Shown here piece after piece: positions 17,275 through 25,954 of a DNA stretch of 64,000 nt; positions within the stretch are counted from its first letter, which is position 1, and every line of letters begins with the position of its first letter. The DNA is from Microbacterium proteolyticum. GTDB taxonomy: Bacteria; Actinomycetota; Actinomycetes; Actinomycetales; Microbacteriaceae. The position numbers and the translations under genes are program-made. The stretch lies in assembly GCF_029639405.1 (NCBI RefSeq), contig NZ_CP121273.1:72213-136212 (forward strand). The letters are read 5' to 3'. The notes under the pieces were generated by a model, which saw only the letters and a list, made by a program, of their open reading frames with translations, was not told where the DNA came from and made no database searches.

Positions 17275-18066
17275 ATGATTGACACCACCAACATCAACGA
17301 CCTGATCGGCGCCGACGTGTACGGCTCCGACGACGAGAAGATCGGCTCGGTCGGCCAGGTATATGTCGACGCCGAAGCACAGACCCCGACGTGGGTCACC
17401 ATCAAGACCGGCCTGTTCGGCACCTCGGAAACCTTCGCCCCGCTGGACGACGCGTCTTTCGATGGTTACCAGGTCCGTGTCGCATACCCGAAAGATACGG
17501 TCAAGGACGCCCCGCGAATTGACAGCGACGGGGAGATCAGCCGCGAAGAAGAAGACGCGCTATACACCTACTACGGCAACGGCACCGCCGCCCCTGACGC
17601 GGCACTGTATGACCAGGACATCGACCGGGGCAACGCCGCTCCCCGTGACACGGAGGGCTACGACACCTCCGGTCCCACCACCGGCGATGCGATGACCCGG
17701 TCTGAGGAGCAGCTGCACGTCGGAACAGAGAAGGTCGAGACCGGCCGAGCCCGGCTGCGCAAGCACATCGTCACCGAGCAGGTCACCAAGACCGTCCCGG
17801 TCAGCCACGAAGAGATCACCGTCACCCGCGAACCCATCACCGACGCCAACCTCGGCGACGCGATGGCCGGCGGGGAGCTCACCTCGGAGGAGCACGAAGT
17901 GGTCCTCACCGGGGAGCGAGTCGTCACCAGCAAGGAAACCGTCCCGGTCGAGCGCGTCAGACTCGGCACCGAGACGGTCACCGACCAGCAGCAGGTCACC
18001 GAAGACGTGTCTCACGAAGAGATCGAGCTGATCGACCCCGACGCGGACAGCACCCCTTCGAAGTAG
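17275..18066 (+). CDS. PRC-barrel and DUF2382 (YsnF/AvaK-like) stress protein
   Basis: The 263-residue protein has an N-terminal PRC-barrel domain (about residues 5-85: LIGADVYGSDDEKIGSVGQVYVD). After an acidic linker comes a C-terminal DUF2382 domain (about 140-255) made of repeated motifs: RSEEQLHVGTEKVETGRARL, KTVPVSHEEITVTREPI and EEHEVVLTGERVVTSKETVPV. The domain pair is typical of general stress proteins in actinobacteria and deinococci. It is probably cytoplasmic or membrane-associated. The gene follows the membrane protein by 59 bases, with GAAAGAAGAGAA as ribosome site. A shorter DUF2382 relative lies at 19177. Confidence 0.88.
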   Translation: MIDTTNINDLIGADVYGSDDEKIGSVGQVYVDAEAQTPTWVTIKTGLFGTSETFAPLDDASFDGYQVRVAYPKDTVKDAPRIDSDGEISREEEDALYTYYGNGTAAPDAALYDQDIDRGNAAPRDTEGYDTSGPTTGDAMTRSEEQLHVGTEKVETGRARLRKHIVTEQVTKTVPVSHEEITVTREPITDANLGDAMAGGELTSEEHEVVLTGERVVTSKETVPVERVRLGTETVTDQQQVTEDVSHEEIELIDPDADSTPSK

Positions 18067-18075
18067 ACCCCCCCT

Positions 18076-18117
18076 GTCGTGCCGGTCAGTTCAGAGCGGG
18101 CTCCTGGCCGGCACGAC
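18076..18117 (+). terminator. Hairpin terminator after the PRC/DUF2382 gene
   Basis: GTCGTGCCGG pairs with CCGGCACGAC over 10 bp around a 22-base loop, ten bases after the stop codon. It is followed by a TTC-containing stretch rather than a clean T-run. Confidence 0.6.
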
Positions 18118-18217
18118 TTCACCCACCCCTGACCCCGCCGCAACAATCGCAATTCCGTTGACACCCTCGAGCCCACTCGGTGTGCGTCACCAATCCCTCT
18201 GAAAGAGAGTCACCACT

Positions 18218-18994
18218 ATGAATATCCCTGTCATCCTGCAGGACGCGTTGGCCGCGGTCATCACGTTCGTCCCGCTCGCCCTGTTGTTCCTGCTGATCCT
18301 GATCGTCGGCCTCATCGTCGCGAAGCTCATCTCCAAGGGGCTGGAGAAGCTCCTCGAAAAGGTCGGCTTCGACCGTCTTGTCGAACGCGGCGGAATCAAG
18401 AAGGCACTGGCCAAGTCGAAACTGGACGCGTCCGACATCGTCGGGAAGATCGTCTACTACACGCTCGTGCTGTTCGTGCTGCAGTTCGCGTTCGGTGTGT
18501 TCGGACCCAACCCGGTCAGCGACCTGCTGGAAGGCATCATCGGGTTCCTGCCGAAGATCATCGTCGCGATCATCATCATCGTGATCGCCGCCGCCATCGC
18601 CGCCGGCGCGAAGGGGCTCATCCAGAACACCCTGGGCGGGCTGTCGTACGGGAAGATCCTCGCCAACATCGTCGCGATCTTCATCCTGTTCCTCGGTGTC
18701 ACCGCCGCGCTGAACCAGATCGAGGTCGCCACGACCGTCACCACCCCGATCCTCATCGCCGTGCTCGCGATCATCGCCGGTGTGATCATCGTCGGCGCCG
18801 GTGGTGGACTGATCAAGCCCATGCAGCAGCGTTGGGAAGCGATGCTGACCAAGGCCGAAGAAGAGGCGCCGAAGATCCAGCAGGAAGCCAAGAACGCGCC
18901 CAGCGTTACGGAGCAGGCCAAGCAGGCGAAGGACCAGGTCCAGAACGCCACCCGCACCCAGCCGCAGCGTCCCACGCTGCCGCCCCGGGTCTGA
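18218..18994 (+). CDS. Small mechanosensitive-channel-like membrane protein
   Basis: The 258-residue protein starts at ATG 18218 after GAAAGAGAG. It has several strongly hydrophobic helices (VPLALLFLLILIVGLIVAKLI, IIVAIIIIVIAAAIAAG) and amphipathic stretches (GLEKLLEKVGFDRLVERGG). This fits the TM-helix repeat family related to MscS channels, without the large cytoplasmic beta domain. The C-terminal 50 residues are polar and coiled (TKAEEEAPKIQQEAKN, EQAKQAKDQ). A role in osmotic or envelope stress is likely by family and neighbours. It lies between two strong hairpins. Confidence 0.75.
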   Translation: MNIPVILQDALAAVITFVPLALLFLLILIVGLIVAKLISKGLEKLLEKVGFDRLVERGGIKKALAKSKLDASDIVGKIVYYTLVLFVLQFAFGVFGPNPVSDLLEGIIGFLPKIIVAIIIIVIAAAIAAGAKGLIQNTLGGLSYGKILANIVAIFILFLGVTAALNQIEVATTVTTPILIAVLAIIAGVIIVGAGGGLIKPMQQRWEAMLTKAEEEAPKIQQEAKNAPSVTEQAKQAKDQVQNATRTQPQRPTLPPRV

Positions 18995-19011
18995 TCGCCC
19001 CGGAACACCGC

Positions 19012-19049
19012 GTGGTGCTGGTCCCGCTCCCTGGCGGGGCCAGCACCAC
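19012..19049 (+). terminator. Strong hairpin after the MscS-like gene
   Basis: GTGGTGCTGG (19012-19021) pairs with CCAGCACCAC (19040-19049). CCCGC and GCGGG inside extend the stem. It begins 18 bases after the stop and ends 24 bases before the next small gene, so it may terminate or attenuate. Confidence 0.65.
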
Positions 19050-19072
19050 CCCTCTCTGACAGGAAACCACCC

Positions 19073-19180
19073 ATGCACAAGCTGATCCGCTTACTTCCGA
19101 TCCTTCTTCCCCTGGCGCTGAAGCTGTTCCGATCGCGGCCGGGTGGTCGCCAGGCCGGCCCGCCCGCACCGCGGCGATGA
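19073..19180 (+). CDS. 35-residue hydrophobic/basic micropeptide, coupled to DUF2382
   Basis: ATG 19073, with ACAGGAAA upstream, opens a frame of 35 codons encoding MHKLIRLLPILLPLALKLF and then an Arg/Gly/Pro tail. The first half is a single amphipathic or membrane helix. The stop TGA overlaps the next ATG (ATGA 19177-19180), the same coupling seen throughout the window, which argues that it is translated. It may simply couple translation of the DUF2382 gene, or act as a small membrane peptide. No family is known to me. Confidence 0.55.
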   Translation: MHKLIRLLPILLPLALKLFRSRPGGRQAGPPAPRR

Positions 19181-19557
19181 CCCCGACCGACGATCCGGAA
19201 CTGGTGCGACACGAGGAACACCTTCACGTCAGCACCGAAACAGTCCCCGTCGAGGCGATCCGAATCGAGAAGGTCATCGTCACCGAAACGCGCACGTTCA
19301 CCGCAGACGTGCGCCGCGAGGAACTCCGCATCACCCGCGCACCCATCACCGGCCAGAACAGTCGGAGCTCGGTATCGTCGAACGCACCGACGCTACCGAT
19401 CGTGATCGTCTTGCGCGAAGAACAGCTGACCGTCACCACCCGCATCGTTCCGGTCGAGAAGATCACCGTGAACGTCGCCAACGTCATTAGCGAACAGCAC
19501 GTCAGCGAACCCATCCGACATGAACACGTCGACGTCGTCGAACACCGCCTTCCATGA
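19177..19557 (+). CDS. Short DUF2382-domain protein
   Basis: The 126-residue protein consists almost wholly of DUF2382 motifs: VRHEEHLHVSTETVPVEAIR, VRREELRITRAPI, LREEQLTVTTRIVPVEKITV and EPIRHEHVDVVE. It lacks the PRC-barrel found in its neighbour at 17275, so it could be a partner or a duplicated half. The ATG overlaps the micropeptide stop. Like the longer relative it probably belongs to a stress regulon. Confidence 0.8.
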   Translation: MTPTDDPELVRHEEHLHVSTETVPVEAIRIEKVIVTETRTFTADVRREELRITRAPITGQNSRSSVSSNAPTLPIVIVLREEQLTVTTRIVPVEKITVNVANVISEQHVSEPIRHEHVDVVEHRLP

Positions 19558-19702
19558 CCGCGGCGTGGGCTAGTGCCGCCGGCCATCAGTCGTCAGCTCC
19601 GCCCGGAGACCCGCGGAATCACCATGTCCGGGTGAGGTTCTACGAAGGTTGCAGGCAAGCATGGAACACCACCGGCTGGCACGGACGAGCGCGGGAGGCG
19701 AA

Positions 19703-19912
19703 ATGAGTGCGCGCATCTACCAGGTCATGGTTCGTGGCCGGATGAGCCCCGCGCTGACGGACTCGTTCACTGCGTTTGAGATCGACACCGACACGGACGG
19801 ACTGACACGACTGATTGGCGACGTGCCCGACCAGTCGCACCTCCTGGGGCTGCTTACCGCCTTGAACGACCTCCACATCGAGATCGTCTCCGTCAACCCC
19901 GTAGCCCGCTGA
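19703..19912 (+). CDS. Small conserved actinobacterial protein, function unknown
   Basis: The 69-residue product starts at ATG 19703 with GGGAGGCG five bases before it. It reads as a small alpha/beta protein (RIYQVMVRGRMSPALTDSF, then LIGDVPDQSHLLGLLTAL and IEIVSVNPV). Proteins with this pattern occur in several actinobacteria, but I know no function. It has no signal or membrane segment. It closes the stress-gene run and lies 48 bases before the probable transposon end at 19961. Confidence 0.65.
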   Translation: MSARIYQVMVRGRMSPALTDSFTAFEIDTDTDGLTRLIGDVPDQSHLLGLLTALNDLHIEIVSVNPVAR

Positions 19913-20119
19913 CACCAAGACCTGCGCTGACAAACACCACCGCCCGCCGGACCCCATCGGTGTCTCGAATATGTACAGCTAAATGAGACATGATGAGCGA
20001 TGCGTCAAAGGGTGCCGTCGTCACACAATTTCGGGCGCTGAGAACGTCTCGAAAAGTTGCCTCATCGCGCTCTGCCTCACGGGGTCGCGCGACAGGAGTT
20101 TGTGAGGCATGCTGATCGG

Positions 20120-20716
20120 GTGAGGCTTCTCGGGTACACGCGCGTGAGCACCGTCAGTCAGGACGCGCGCCTGCAACTCGACGCCCTGGGCGCGACGGGT
20201 GTTGAGGCGAGGGACGTCTTCTCAGACGTGACCTCGGGCAGCCGTGCCGCGGTGCAGCGGCCAGGGATGAAGAGACTTCTGGAGTACGCGGAGCCCGGCG
20301 ACACGGTGGTCGTCTGGCGCATCGACCGACTCGGGCGCTCCCTCATCGACGTGCTGAACACGGTGAACCTGCTGCGCGAGAAGGACGTGAAGGTTCGATC
20401 GATTTCGGATGGCATCGACCCCGAGACCTCGTCCGGGCGGATGATGCTGGGCATGCTCGCGACGCTGGCGGAGTACGAGCGTGAACTGATCACCGAGCGA
20501 GTCAACGCCGGCATCGCCGCGGCGAAGCAGGCTGGCACGCGCTTCGGCCGGCCACCCGTGGATCCGGGCGTCGTGAAGGAGAAGCTTGCGATCGTGCGAG
20601 ACGCGCGCGCGAAGGGACGCACCGCCGAAGACGCAGCCCGACTGGTCGGATGGTCCAGAGCGACGCTCTACCGTCATCAGCACGCCACCGGCACCCCGGC
20701 AGCGGTCGGCGACTAG
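20120..20716 (+). CDS. Serine recombinase (resolvase/invertase family)
   Basis: The 198-residue protein starts at GTG 20120 and has the resolvase N-terminus LLGYTRVSTVSQD, with the catalytic Ser in RVS. GDTVVVWRIDRLGRS, SGRMMLGMLATLAEYERELITER and a C-terminal HTH (AEDAARLVGWSRATLYR) follow. Such enzymes resolve cointegrates of transposons or invert DNA. It is only distantly similar to the resolvase at 37791. The gene reads into a truncated transposase, which supports a transposon origin. Confidence 0.88.
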   Translation: MRLLGYTRVSTVSQDARLQLDALGATGVEARDVFSDVTSGSRAAVQRPGMKRLLEYAEPGDTVVVWRIDRLGRSLIDVLNTVNLLREKDVKVRSISDGIDPETSSGRMMLGMLATLAEYERELITERVNAGIAAAKQAGTRFGRPPVDPGVVKEKLAIVRDARAKGRTAEDAARLVGWSRATLYRHQHATGTPAAVGD

Positions 20717-20723
20717 ATGTGCC

Positions 20724-21158
20724 ATGGACGCGCTGGCCCGGTGGCGGATCCTGCGTCTCCATGTCGAGGATGACATTCCCCTGGCCACGCTGGTCAGGGA
20801 GACCGGAATCGGTCTGCGCACCCTTCAACGCTGGAACCATGACTACGCGGTGGCGGGGATCGACGGGCTGAAACCGAGCGCGCGAGCGGACGCGGGGACC
20901 CGGCGCACCGACCCAGACCTGGTCGCGTTCGTTGAGCAGCTCGGACTCACCAAACCGCGTCCCGGGATGACGGCCTTGCACCGGCTCGCCATGGCCGAGG
21001 CCGACCGCATCGGGTGCGCCCGTCCAAGCTATTCGACGGTCCGGTCGATCCTGCACCGCCTTGACCCGGCACTCGTGACCCTCGCGCTGGACGGCCCAGC
21101 CGCGTACCGGGACCGACACGAGCTAGTGTTCCGCCGCCGACCGCGAGCCTACAAGTAA
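20724..21158 (+). pseudogene. Truncated Mu/Tn552-type transposase (N-terminal part)
   Basis: The 144 residues contain a helix-turn-helix (LATLVRETGIGLRTLQRW) and the linker that precedes the integrase catalytic core in TniA/Tn552-like transposases (TALHRLAMAEADRIGC, YSTVRSILHRLDPAL). The frame ends at HELVFRRRPRAYK, just where the DDE core should start. No catalytic residues are present, so this is a remnant that cannot catalyse transposition. It starts seven bases after the resolvase stop. Confidence 0.7.
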
Positions 21159-21262
21159 GGTGACCCTTACTTCAACCCATCGCGGCGGCCCGCGGACGCG
21201 GAGTGAGCAGAAGCGGGCACGAAGGCACCGAACGCAAGACGTCCACCCCCATTGCGGCGTGC

Positions 21263-21276
21263 ACTCATTAATGAGT
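21263..21276. promoter_or_regulatory. 14-bp perfect palindrome, probable TetR operator
   Basis: ACTCATTAATGAGT is a perfect palindrome located 26 bases before the TetR start and 14 bases before its AAGGAGGA ribosome site. This position suits autorepression and control of the downstream operon. Confidence 0.7.
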
Positions 21277-21302
21277 ACGATCCATTTCAGAAGGAGGAAC
21301 GG

Positions 21303-21956
21303 ATGTCCGCTACGAACGCAGTCAGTCGAAGGTCGAGGTCGATGGAGGCCAAGCAGCGGCGGATCTCCGAGGCGGCAGCCGAACTGTTCGACGCCGAGGG
21401 CTTCAGCGCCGTGACCACCCAGCAGATCTCGGACCGGGCAGACGTGGCCGCAGGCACTCTGTTCCGGTACGCCGCTTCGAAGAGCGAGTTGCTGTTGATG
21501 GTCTACAACTCCAAGCTCGACGAGGCGCTTCGCGAGGGCCTGGAGCGCGCCGAATCGGTCAGCGACCCGGTCGAGGCCGTGGTCGCGTTGGTCGAGCCGC
21601 TCGTGACACGGGCGAGCGAGTCGCCGGAGAACGCGGCCACCTACCAGCGCGAGCTGCTCTTCGGGTCGCCGTCCGAGAGATTCCGGCTCGAGGGCCTCGC
21701 TCACGTGCAGGCCTTCGAGGAAGCACTCGCCGCGCGCCTGGTCGACAGCGACCGAGGACGCGGGGTGACCGACGACCACGACGCCGCACGCGTCGCGAGC
21801 AGCTCCGTCTTCGCCGTGGTCCATCTCGCAATCGCTCGGCTGTACACCGGCGCCCACCGCGGACACGATCTGCGAGACGACCTCCGCCACCAGATCGCGC
21901 AGATCGTGCGGGGGCTGGCGGCGACCCGCGAGGCAACCGGCGAACGTCGACCATGA
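21303..21956 (+). CDS. TetR-family regulator of the oleate hydratase operon
   Basis: The 217-residue regulator starts at ATG 21303 behind AAGGAGGA. The HTH is RISEAAAELFDAEGFSAVTT..DRADVAAGTLFRYAASK. The C-terminal domain binds an unknown ligand. Its operator-like palindrome lies immediately upstream. It is followed at 34 bases by a hydroxyacyl-CoA dehydrogenase-like gene and ohyA in the same direction, so all three may be one transcript. A fatty acid or fatty acyl ligand would fit but is inference. Confidence 0.85.
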   Translation: MSATNAVSRRSRSMEAKQRRISEAAAELFDAEGFSAVTTQQISDRADVAAGTLFRYAASKSELLLMVYNSKLDEALREGLERAESVSDPVEAVVALVEPLVTRASESPENAATYQRELLFGSPSERFRLEGLAHVQAFEEALAARLVDSDRGRGVTDDHDAARVASSSVFAVVHLAIARLYTGAHRGHDLRDDLRHQIAQIVRGLAATREATGERRP

Positions 21957-21990
21957 CAACCACACAGAACAGGAAATGAAGGAGAGCAGA

Positions 21991-22848
21991 ATGAGCAGCA
22001 TCCACAAGGTCACAGTCCTCGGCACCGGCGTCCTGGGATCGCAGATCGCGTTCCAGACGGCGTTCAGCGGCTTCGACGTCGTCGCCTACGACATCAGTGA
22101 CGAGATTCTCGAGAAGGCGAAGTCACGTTTCTCGTCACTGGCAGAGACCTACAAGCAGGACGGCGTCGCCGGGGCCGCCGAGGGGAAGGCGGAGAAGGCG
22201 CTCGAGAACCTGACGTATTCCTCCGACCTGGCAGACGCCGTCAAGGACGCGGATCTGGTGATCGAGGCGATCCCCGAGGTCTTGAAGCTGAAGCAGGAGA
22301 CCTACGAGAAGCTCGCCGAGGTGGCGCCGGAGAAGACGATCTTCGCGACCAATTCCTCGACGCTGCTGCCCAGCGACATGAAGGACTTCACCGGCCGGCC
22401 GCAGAAGTTCCTCGCTCTGCACTTCGCCAATCAGGTCTGGAAGTTCAACACCGGAGAGGTGATGGGAACGGACGAGACCGACCCCGCCGTCTTCGATGAG
22501 ATCGTCGACTTCGCGGCCGAGATCGGCATGGTGCCGATTCCGATCCACAAGGAGAAGGCAGGTTACGTCCTGAACTCTCTCCTGGTGCCCTTCCTGAACG
22601 CCGCAGCCGAGCTCGCCGCCGGCGGATACGCGGAGCCGCATGACGTCGACAAGGTCTGGCGCATCGCGACCGGCGCCCCCATGGGGCCGTTCCAGATCTA
22701 CGACGTCATCGGGCTGACCACGCCGTACAACATCATGTCGCACGGCAGCCCGGAGGCTCAGAAGATCGCCGCCTGGTTGAAGGAGAACTACATCGACAAG
22801 GGCAAGCTCGGCATCTCGACGGGCCACGGCTTCTACGACTACGAGTGA
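21991..22848 (+). CDS. 3-hydroxyacyl-CoA dehydrogenase family protein
   Basis: The 285-residue protein starts at ATG 21991 after GAAGGAGAG. The N-terminal Rossmann fold has VTVLGTGVLGSQIAFQTA for NAD binding. The family signature regions are ADLVIEAIPEVLKLK, IFATNSSTLLPSD and LALHFANQVWK; in canonical members the last reads HFFNP, so the active-site His is kept but the surroundings differ. The C-terminal domain ends ISTGHGFYDYE. It lies 26 bases before ohyA. It could oxidise hydroxy fatty acids or their CoA esters made from oleate hydratase products; that is inference from position. Confidence 0.85.
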   Translation: MSSIHKVTVLGTGVLGSQIAFQTAFSGFDVVAYDISDEILEKAKSRFSSLAETYKQDGVAGAAEGKAEKALENLTYSSDLADAVKDADLVIEAIPEVLKLKQETYEKLAEVAPEKTIFATNSSTLLPSDMKDFTGRPQKFLALHFANQVWKFNTGEVMGTDETDPAVFDEIVDFAAEIGMVPIPIHKEKAGYVLNSLLVPFLNAAAELAAGGYAEPHDVDKVWRIATGAPMGPFQIYDVIGLTTPYNIMSHGSPEAQKIAAWLKENYIDKGKLGISTGHGFYDYE

Positions 22849-22874
22849 CCAAGGAACAGAGAAGGAAGAAAAAG

Positions 22875-24668
22875 ATGCGTTATACGAGCGGGAATTACGA
22901 AGCGTTCGCGCGGCCCCGCAAGCCGGCGGGTGTCGATGAGAAGTCGGCCTGGTTCGTCGGATCAGGGCTCGCGTCCCTATCCGGTGCCGCGTTCCTCATC
23001 CGCGACGGCCAGATGCCCGGGAACAAGATCACCATTCTCGAGGAGCTGAAGCTGCCCGGTGGCGCGCTCGACGGCATCAAGGAGCCGAAGAAGGGATTCG
23101 TGATCCGCGGCGGCCGCGAGATGGAGGACCATTTCGAGTGCCTGTGGGACCTGTTCCGCTCGATCCCGTCCCTCGAGGTAGAAGGAGCGAGCGTCCTGGA
23201 CGAGTTCTACTGGCTCAACAAGGACGACCCGAACTACTCCCTGCAGCGCGCCACGATCGACCGAGGCCAGGACGCACACACCGACGGCAAGTTCGGCCTG
23301 AGCGAGAAGGCGCAGAAGGACATCGTCAAAGTCTTCCTCGCCACTCGCGAGGAGATGGAGAACAAGCGGATCGACGAGGTGTTCGGCAAGGACTTCCTCG
23401 AGAGCAACTTCTGGCTCTACTGGCGGACGATGTTCGCCTTCGAGGAGTGGCACTCCGCACTGGAGATGAAGCTGTACCTTCACCGGTTCATCCACCACAT
23501 CGGCGGCCTGCCCGATTTCTCGGCGTTGAAGTTCACCAAGTACAACCAGTACGAGTCCCTCGTCCTGCCCCTGTACACGTGGCTGCTCGACCAGGGCGTG
23601 ACGTTCCACTTCTCCACGCAGGTCACGGATGTCGACTTCGACATCTCCGCCGACGGTGCGCGCAAGCAGGCCACGCGTCTGCACTGGGTCTCGGGGCCGG
23701 AGGGAGCACCGGGAGACGGCGTCGACCTGTCGGAGAACGACCTGCTGTTCATGACGATCGGATCGCTGACGGAGAACTCGAACGAGGGAGACCAGCACAC
23801 CCCCGCACGTCTGGACGAGGGCCCCGCACCCGCCTGGGACCTGTGGCGGCGGATCGCGCAGAAGGACCCCGCGTTCGGGCGTCCGGGAGTCTTCGCCGAT
23901 CACATCCCGCAGACGAAATGGGAGTCGGCCACCGTCACCACCCTAGACGCGCGGATCCCGGCGTACATCGAGAAGATCGCCAAGCGCGACCCCTTCAGCG
24001 GGAAGGTGGTCACGGGAGGTATCGTCACCGCGCGGGACTCCCGCTGGCTCCTGTCATGGACCGTCAACCGGCAGCCCCACTTCAAGCAGCAGAAGCCCGA
24101 CGAGATCGTGGTGTGGGTTTACGCCCTGTTCTCCGACGTGCCCGGGGACTACACGGGAAAGACCATTCAGGAGTCCACCGGTGAGGAGATCGCGCAGGAG
24201 TGGCTCTATCATCTCGGCGTCCCCGTCGAGGAGATCCCCGAGCTCGCGGCCAATGCTGCGAAGACCGTTCCGGTGATGATGCCCTACGTGACCGCGTTCT
24301 TCATGCCGCGGCAGGCCGGAGACCGCCCGGATGTCGTCCCGGAAGGATCGGTGAACTTCGCCTTCATCGGGCAGTTCGCCGAGTCCAAGGAGCGCGACTG
24401 CATCTTCACGACGGAGTACTCGGTGCGCACGCCGATGGAGGCCGTCTACACCCTGCTGGACATCGAACGCGGCGTGCCCGAGGTCTTCAACTCCACGTAC
24501 GACGTGCGGAAGCTGCTCTCGGCGACCAGCCGGCTGCGCGACGGCGAGGAGGTGCATCTCCCCGGCGGCCCTATCGCCCGGAAGCTGCTTCACAACAAGG
24601 TGGACGACACGGAGATCGGTGCACTCCTCAGCGAGTACGGCCTGATCGCCGATCACAGCGACCACTGA
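22875..24668 (+). CDS. ohyA: Oleate hydratase
   Basis: The 597-residue flavoprotein begins MRYTSGNYEAFARPRKP and has the FAD-binding start AWFVGSGLASLSGAAFLIRD. Further family signatures are ILEELKLPGGALDG, GGREMEDHFECLWDLFRSIPS and YNQYESLVLPLYTWLLDQGV. The enzyme adds water across the cis-9 double bond of oleate to give 10-hydroxystearate, which detoxifies free unsaturated fatty acids. It is a full-length member of the class. ATG 22875 follows GAAGGAAG. A strong terminator lies 20 bases downstream. Confidence 0.93.
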   Translation: MRYTSGNYEAFARPRKPAGVDEKSAWFVGSGLASLSGAAFLIRDGQMPGNKITILEELKLPGGALDGIKEPKKGFVIRGGREMEDHFECLWDLFRSIPSLEVEGASVLDEFYWLNKDDPNYSLQRATIDRGQDAHTDGKFGLSEKAQKDIVKVFLATREEMENKRIDEVFGKDFLESNFWLYWRTMFAFEEWHSALEMKLYLHRFIHHIGGLPDFSALKFTKYNQYESLVLPLYTWLLDQGVTFHFSTQVTDVDFDISADGARKQATRLHWVSGPEGAPGDGVDLSENDLLFMTIGSLTENSNEGDQHTPARLDEGPAPAWDLWRRIAQKDPAFGRPGVFADHIPQTKWESATVTTLDARIPAYIEKIAKRDPFSGKVVTGGIVTARDSRWLLSWTVNRQPHFKQQKPDEIVVWVYALFSDVPGDYTGKTIQESTGEEIAQEWLYHLGVPVEEIPELAANAAKTVPVMMPYVTAFFMPRQAGDRPDVVPEGSVNFAFIGQFAESKERDCIFTTEYSVRTPMEAVYTLLDIERGVPEVFNSTYDVRKLLSATSRLRDGEEVHLPGGPIARKLLHNKVDDTEIGALLSEYGLIADHSDH

Positions 24669-24687
24669 TGATCTCCTGATCCCTGGG

Positions 24688-24734
24688 AAAGGGGAGATCG
24701 GAGCCGGCAGAGCCGGTCCCGATCTCCCCTTTTT
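24688..24734 (+). terminator. Rho-independent terminator after ohyA
   Basis: AAAGGGGAGATCGG pairs with CCGATCTCCCCTTT around an inner GC-rich hairpin (GCCGG/CCGG), and the stem ends in TTTTT. It is a textbook intrinsic terminator and directly abuts the ISL3 remnant. Confidence 0.9.
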
Positions 24735-24735
24735 C

Positions 24736-25954
24736 GGCTCATCGCGAATGAGAGTGTAGGAGCGGTCTGAATCCGCCGGCTTCGAGGAGCGATCTGGCGA
24801 CGTAGTGCGTGAGGTTCCGGAAGCCGAGGGCGGAACCGCGAAGGTGCTCGAGCCGGCCGTTGATGGCCTCCGTTGGGCCGTTGCTCGTTCCGGGGCGGTC
24901 GAAGAACGCGAGGATGTCCGCGGCGCGCTGCTTCAGTGTGCGGCCGAGGCGACGGACCTCTTTGAGCAGCGCGGGGACGCCGTTGCTGACAGAGTCGATC
25001 ACCGCCCGCATCATCTCCTTCGCCTTGTTCTTGTCGGGTTCGCGGTAGGCGGCGACGATGCGCTGGTAGATGCCCCAGGTCGCTTCGACCTCGACGTGCT
25101 CCTCGGCGGCGAACACCGCGTCGAGCCGCGCGGTCTGCTTCTCGGTGAGGAAGCTCGCGCCGGTGTGGAGGGTGCGGCGGACCCCGTAGAGCGGGTCGCC
25201 GGCGTGACCGCGGTGCCCGAGGGTGTCTTGTTGGACGCGCTGCCTGGTCCGGTCGAGCGCGTCGCCGGCGAGGCGGACGACGTGGAACGGGTCCATCACC
25301 GGGACCGCGTCGGGGAGCTCTTCGGCCGCGGCGGTCTTGAACCCGGAGAACCCGTCCATCGCGACCACCTCGATCCGGCTCGACCACTCCGCAGGCCGGG
25401 CGGCGAGCCACTCCTTGAACACCTGCTTCGAGCGGCCCTCGACCATGTCCAGCAGCCTGGCCGGGCCCGTCTTGTTCCTCGTGGGGGTGAGGTCGATGAT
25501 CACGGTCACGTACTTCTCGCCAAACCGTGTGTGACGCCAGACGTGCTCGTCGACACCGATCGTGGTGACCCCGTCGAACCTCGCCGGGTCGTCGATCAGG
25601 CGACGCTTGCCTTCGGCGATGATCGCGGTGTTCGCGGTATGCCACGACACCCCGAGCCCTGCTGCGGCGCGGGAGACGGTGAGGTGGTCGACCACGATCG
25701 CCGTGAGTGCCCACCCGATCCCGCCGCGGGAGATCTTCTCCCTCGGCGCCGCCGCCTTCGACGTGTCCTGCCGCCAGGTCCGGCGGCAGTGCGTGCACCG
25801 GTAGCGGCGCACCCGGACCAGCAGCGTCGTCGGCCGATGCCCGAACGGCTCACGCGCCAGCGGCCGCGTCACCGTGTCACGCGGCACGCCCTCCGCGCCG
25901 CACTTCCGACACCACGGGTCGTCCTCGACGACGCGGCACTCCAGCACCTGGCTC
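24736..25954 (-). mobile_element. ISL3-family insertion sequence, 5' end removed
   Basis: The element begins at about 24736 (GGCTCATCGCGAATGAGAG), the probable terminal repeat at the 3' side of the transposase gene. It is cut at 25954, where the IS21 element begins. The other terminal repeat and the start of the transposase are missing and do not reappear beyond the IS21 right end, so more than a simple insertion took place. Confidence 0.7.
24739..25947 (-). pseudogene. ISL3-family transposase, N-terminus missing
   Basis: The 402 visible codons encode most of an ISL3 transposase. There is an N-terminal zinc finger (CRKCG..RYRCTHCRRTW), an HTH region, and the DDE-type core with IGVDEHVWRH, VVAMDGFSGFK, VMDPFHVVRLAGDALD and EATWGIYQRIVAAYR. 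The C-terminus is intact (SALGFRNLTHYVARSLLEAGG). The frame is open into the IS21 boundary at 25954, so the first 30 or so residues of a normal transposase are lost. GTG 25947 might serve as a start, but function is doubtful. Confidence 0.8.

Larger units (their letters stand above)
19961..21158 (+). mobile_element. Remnant of a resolvase plus Mu/Tn552-type transposon
   Basis: TGTCTC at 19961 and GAGACA at 19985-19990 form an inverted repeat just upstream of a serine recombinase gene. An N-terminal transposase fragment follows at 20724. A terminal TGT, a resolvase and a DDE transposase of this kind are typical of Tn552-like elements. The transposase breaks off at about 21150, its ATPase partner gene is absent and no right end is visible, so the element is truncated. 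The left boundary is inference from the repeat. Confidence 0.45.
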
